Shown in pieces: positions 12,094 through 13,609 of a DNA stretch of 13,609 nucleotides (position 1 is its first letter; each line of letters starts with the position of its first letter). Origin of the DNA: Candidatus Woesearchaeota archaeon (lineage in GTDB: Archaea > Nanobdellota > Nanobdellia > Woesearchaeales > JAGWAF01); NCBI GenBank assembly GCA_016932755.1, contig JAFGCE010000012.1:1-13609 (forward strand), in the 5' to 3' direction. A program made the translations under genes and the position numbers. The notes below the pieces were generated by a model. That model ran no database searches. It was not told the DNA's origin and saw only the letters and a list, made by a program, of their open reading frames with translations.

Positions 12094-13515
12094 TCACGCA
12101 AAACAATTATTGTAGAACCTGCAGATTTGGCACAGCCTGTGGACCTCTCCAAGCTTCGGCTTTTGGTGGAGAAGCGTTGTTTCTGTAAAAGCCCTTGTGA
12201 AAAGGGATTTTTTTATCCTGCAGCCTGCCTCTGCGTTTATCAGGCTGACAAGCTCAAGAATATCCTGCTCTGAAAAGTTTTCTGTTTCATAGCCGATGCT
12301 GCTTTTTTTCCTGTGCGCCTCGTAAAAATCAGAGAATGTTTTTCTTTTTGTTTTGACTCCGTATTTTTTTCCGTCCAAAAACCACGGCGAGTTCGGCTCC
12401 ATCTCAATCGGCAGGGCTGTTATTTTCACTTTTGGGAATTTCTGCCTTATGAAATTGACGAGAATCAATGTCTCGGCAAAATCATCCATTGTTTCGTAAG
12501 GAAGCCCTGCTGTGAAATAAAGGACGCAGCCAACTTCTTTTTTCATGAGATAGCTGATGCAGTCCAGCAGTGTGCTGTTGTCATAGTAATAGCCCTTGTT
12601 CCTCTCCCTTATTTTCTCAGCGCCTGTTTCAGGGGAAATGACAATCTCAGAGCCTTTCTCAAATGTTTCTGCAAACAGGTCTATGAATTGAGGGGAAGGC
12701 AGGCCCCAGCACTCAAACTTGCACCTTAATTTCAATTTCTCTTCCCTGATTCTTTTGAAAAGCCTGAGGTAATATTCTCCGTCAGGATAAGGGTCGAATG
12801 ATGTGTACCAGACTCCTAATCCGAGCTTTGCAAGGCTTTTTACCTCTTCCAATGCTTTTTCAATATCAGCAAAGACAACTTTTTCACGGTTGTTTATTTT
12901 CTTCTGCGACAGGCAGCTTCCGCTGCAGAAGCTGCAGTTAACAGGGCACCCTCTCCCTGCGTTATAGATGAAGAACCATTTGTTCTCCCTGTCATCCTTG
13001 GCAAGCCCGAATTTCAGGTATTTTTTGTAGTTTGACAAAAGCCTGTAATTAGTGAACGAAATAGTTTCAAGAATTTCTTTTCCCGCAACAAAATGTGCAG
13101 GGATTTTTGATAGCTCCCTTCCTTCCACAATGTTAAGCAAAGGGATTTCGGCATCGCCTTTGACAACAAAATCAATGAAATCAAACTTTTCTGTGATTTC
13201 TTTGCTGAAACAGCTTGCTGTAAACCCCCCGGCAACAATTTTTGCATTGGGAAGGCTCTGCTTTATTTTCCTTGCAGCCTCAATAACAGCTTCTGACTGG
13301 AAATGCCAGTGCAAATCAAGGCAGACAAAATCAGGGTTTTCTTTTTTCAGGTATTCAACCAAATCAAACCCTTTTTCCTCTGCAAAAACATTAACTATCT
13401 TCACATCATGATTGTTCCTGGATAGAAAATCAGCAAGCCCGAAGACGCCGACTGGAAGGAACCTTATTCTCGGCTCAACATCCTTAGAAATGTGTGCAAA
13501 AATTATCTTTGCGAT
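12094..13515 (-). CDS. B12-binding-domain radical SAM protein, probable non-ATG start
   Basis: 473 residues from an ATC at 13515. The N-terminal part (about 1-140) reads as a B12-binding-like Rossmann domain (KIIFAHIS, PVGVFGLADFL, PDFVCLDL, AKIVAGGFT, DFVVKGDAE), without the base-off DxHxxG motif. The radical SAM core has the 4Fe-4S cluster motif CPVNCSFC (C190, C194, C197). Later come ISPETGAEKIRERN and an LYFTAGLPYETMDDF segment typical of this group. The C-terminus has a CQICRFYNNC cluster (C462, C465, C471) that could bind a second Fe-S centre. The function is unknown; relatives include methylases, methylthiotransferases and uncharacterised archaeal enzymes. The first GTG, at 13404, would remove the first strand and the PVG helix. 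No ATG, GTG or TTG lies between it and an in-frame stop at about 13527-13529. The ATC follows GGGGG by 6 bases; an ATA at 13506 is an alternative. Confidence 0.82.
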   Translation of the reverse strand: MAKIIFAHISKDVEPRIRFLPVGVFGLADFLSRNNHDVKIVNVFAEEKGFDLVEYLKKENPDFVCLDLHWHFQSEAVIEAARKIKQSLPNAKIVAGGFTASCFSKEITEKFDFIDFVVKGDAEIPLLNIVEGRELSKIPAHFVAGKEILETISFTNYRLLSNYKKYLKFGLAKDDRENKWFFIYNAGRGCPVNCSFCSGSCLSQKKINNREKVVFADIEKALEEVKSLAKLGLGVWYTSFDPYPDGEYYLRLFKRIREEKLKLRCKFECWGLPSPQFIDLFAETFEKGSEIVISPETGAEKIRERNKGYYYDNSTLLDCISYLMKKEVGCVLYFTAGLPYETMDDFAETLILVNFIRQKFPKVKITALPIEMEPNSPWFLDGKKYGVKTKRKTFSDFYEAHRKKSSIGYETENFSEQDILELVSLINAEAGCRIKKSLFTRAFTETTLLHQKPKLGEVHRLCQICRFYNNCFA

Positions 13516-13521
13516 TTTGTT

Positions 13522-13526
13522 CCCCC
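13522..13526 (-). promoter_or_regulatory. Shine-Dalgarno-like GGGGG of the radical SAM gene
   Basis: GGGGG on the minus strand, 6 bases before the ATC at 13515, in the context TTTTGGGGGAACAAAATC. It closely resembles the site before the LOG gene. A weak box A-like TTTAATTT at 13528-13535 would instead favour a leaderless start near the ATA at 13506. Confidence 0.4.
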
Positions 13527-13535
13527 AAAATTAAA

Positions 13536-13609
13536 TGCGCCAGGCGAGAATCGAACTCGCGTCCCAGCCTCTTTGCGCGAAGCGTGGCAAGGCCGGATTA
13601 TAACCACTA
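13536..13609 (-). tRNA. tRNA-Gly (GCC), 5' end cut by window edge, with 14-nt intron
   Basis: Visible from the D-loop to the 3' end. 3' acceptor CTGGCGC with discriminator A (13536) and T-arm GCGAG-TTCGATT-CTCGC. Anticodon stem CGGCC/GGCTG (one G-T pair) encloses a 21-nt segment that reduces to the loop TTGCCAA, anticodon GCC, once the intron at 13571-13584 is removed. About 10-12 nt of the 5' acceptor and D-stem lie beyond the right edge. The radical SAM gene begins about 20 bases downstream on the same strand. Confidence 0.88.
13571..13584 (-). other. tRNA-Gly intron (14 nt, position 37/38)
   Basis: Bulge-helix-bulge: central helix TTGC (nt 32-35) with intron GCAA, 5' bulge CA^C, 3' bulge AG^A. 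The inner helix is only GC/GC around a TTC loop. Removal joins A37 to A38. Confidence 0.85.

Noticed and set aside
1..13609. CRISPR array, insertion sequence, prophage or toxin-antitoxin pair
   Set aside because: No regularly spaced direct repeats, transposase, terminal inverted repeats or phage-type proteins are seen on either strand.

Overview
The window is archaeal, most likely from a small-genome DPANN-type lineage (Woesearchaeota/Pacearchaeota-like; the exact placement is inference). Evidence for this: a stand-alone archaeal Kae1, a membrane-anchored archaeal LonB protease, a tiny ribosomal protein eL41 gene, tRNA genes interrupted by bulge-helix-bulge introns, and TATA-like box A elements about 27 bases before start codons. 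The last implies mostly leaderless mRNAs.

Layout. Plus strand: the 3' part of a SerB-like HAD phosphatase (1-470) and kae1 (492-1475). Minus strand: a TFB-like zinc ribbon with a histone-H1-like lysine tail (1499-2011). This is divergent from a plus-strand secreted thioredoxin-CcdA fusion (2102-3220). All later genes are on the minus strand. In order of transcription they are: tRNA-Gly(GCC), cut by the right edge and carrying a 14-nt intron; a radical SAM/B12-type protein (12094-13515); an MFS transporter (10882-12057); a tandem tRNA-Ile(UAU) and tRNA-Glu(UUC) pair (10609-10831); eL41 (10437-10538); a calcineurin-like phosphoesterase overlapping a 1171-residue Ser/Thr kinase (5657-10295); and LonB followed by a LOG-family protein (3198-5613).

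The most striking content is in the RNA genes. The tRNA-Ile gene has two introns (27 nt at 37/38 and 39 nt in the T-loop at 59/60). Each fits a perfect bulge-helix-bulge, and removing both restores a canonical tRNA with a UAU anticodon. The tRNA-Gly intron is only 14 nt. None of these is visible as a protein ORF.

Two genes (the LOG protein and the radical SAM protein) have no ATG, GTG or TTG where the protein must begin. Both show a GGGGG Shine-Dalgarno-like run 6-7 nt before an in-frame ATC, which suggests AUC initiation. The remaining starts fall into two classes: leaderless starts (kae1, zinc ribbon, trx-ccdA, lonB, eL41, MFS) and Shine-Dalgarno starts (phosphoesterase, kinase).

Functional themes are tRNA modification and translation (Kae1, eL41, tRNAs), protein quality control (LonB), extracytoplasmic thiol redox (Trx-CcdA) and phospho-signalling (kinase plus phosphoesterase). 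I saw no CRISPR array, insertion sequence or phage gene.
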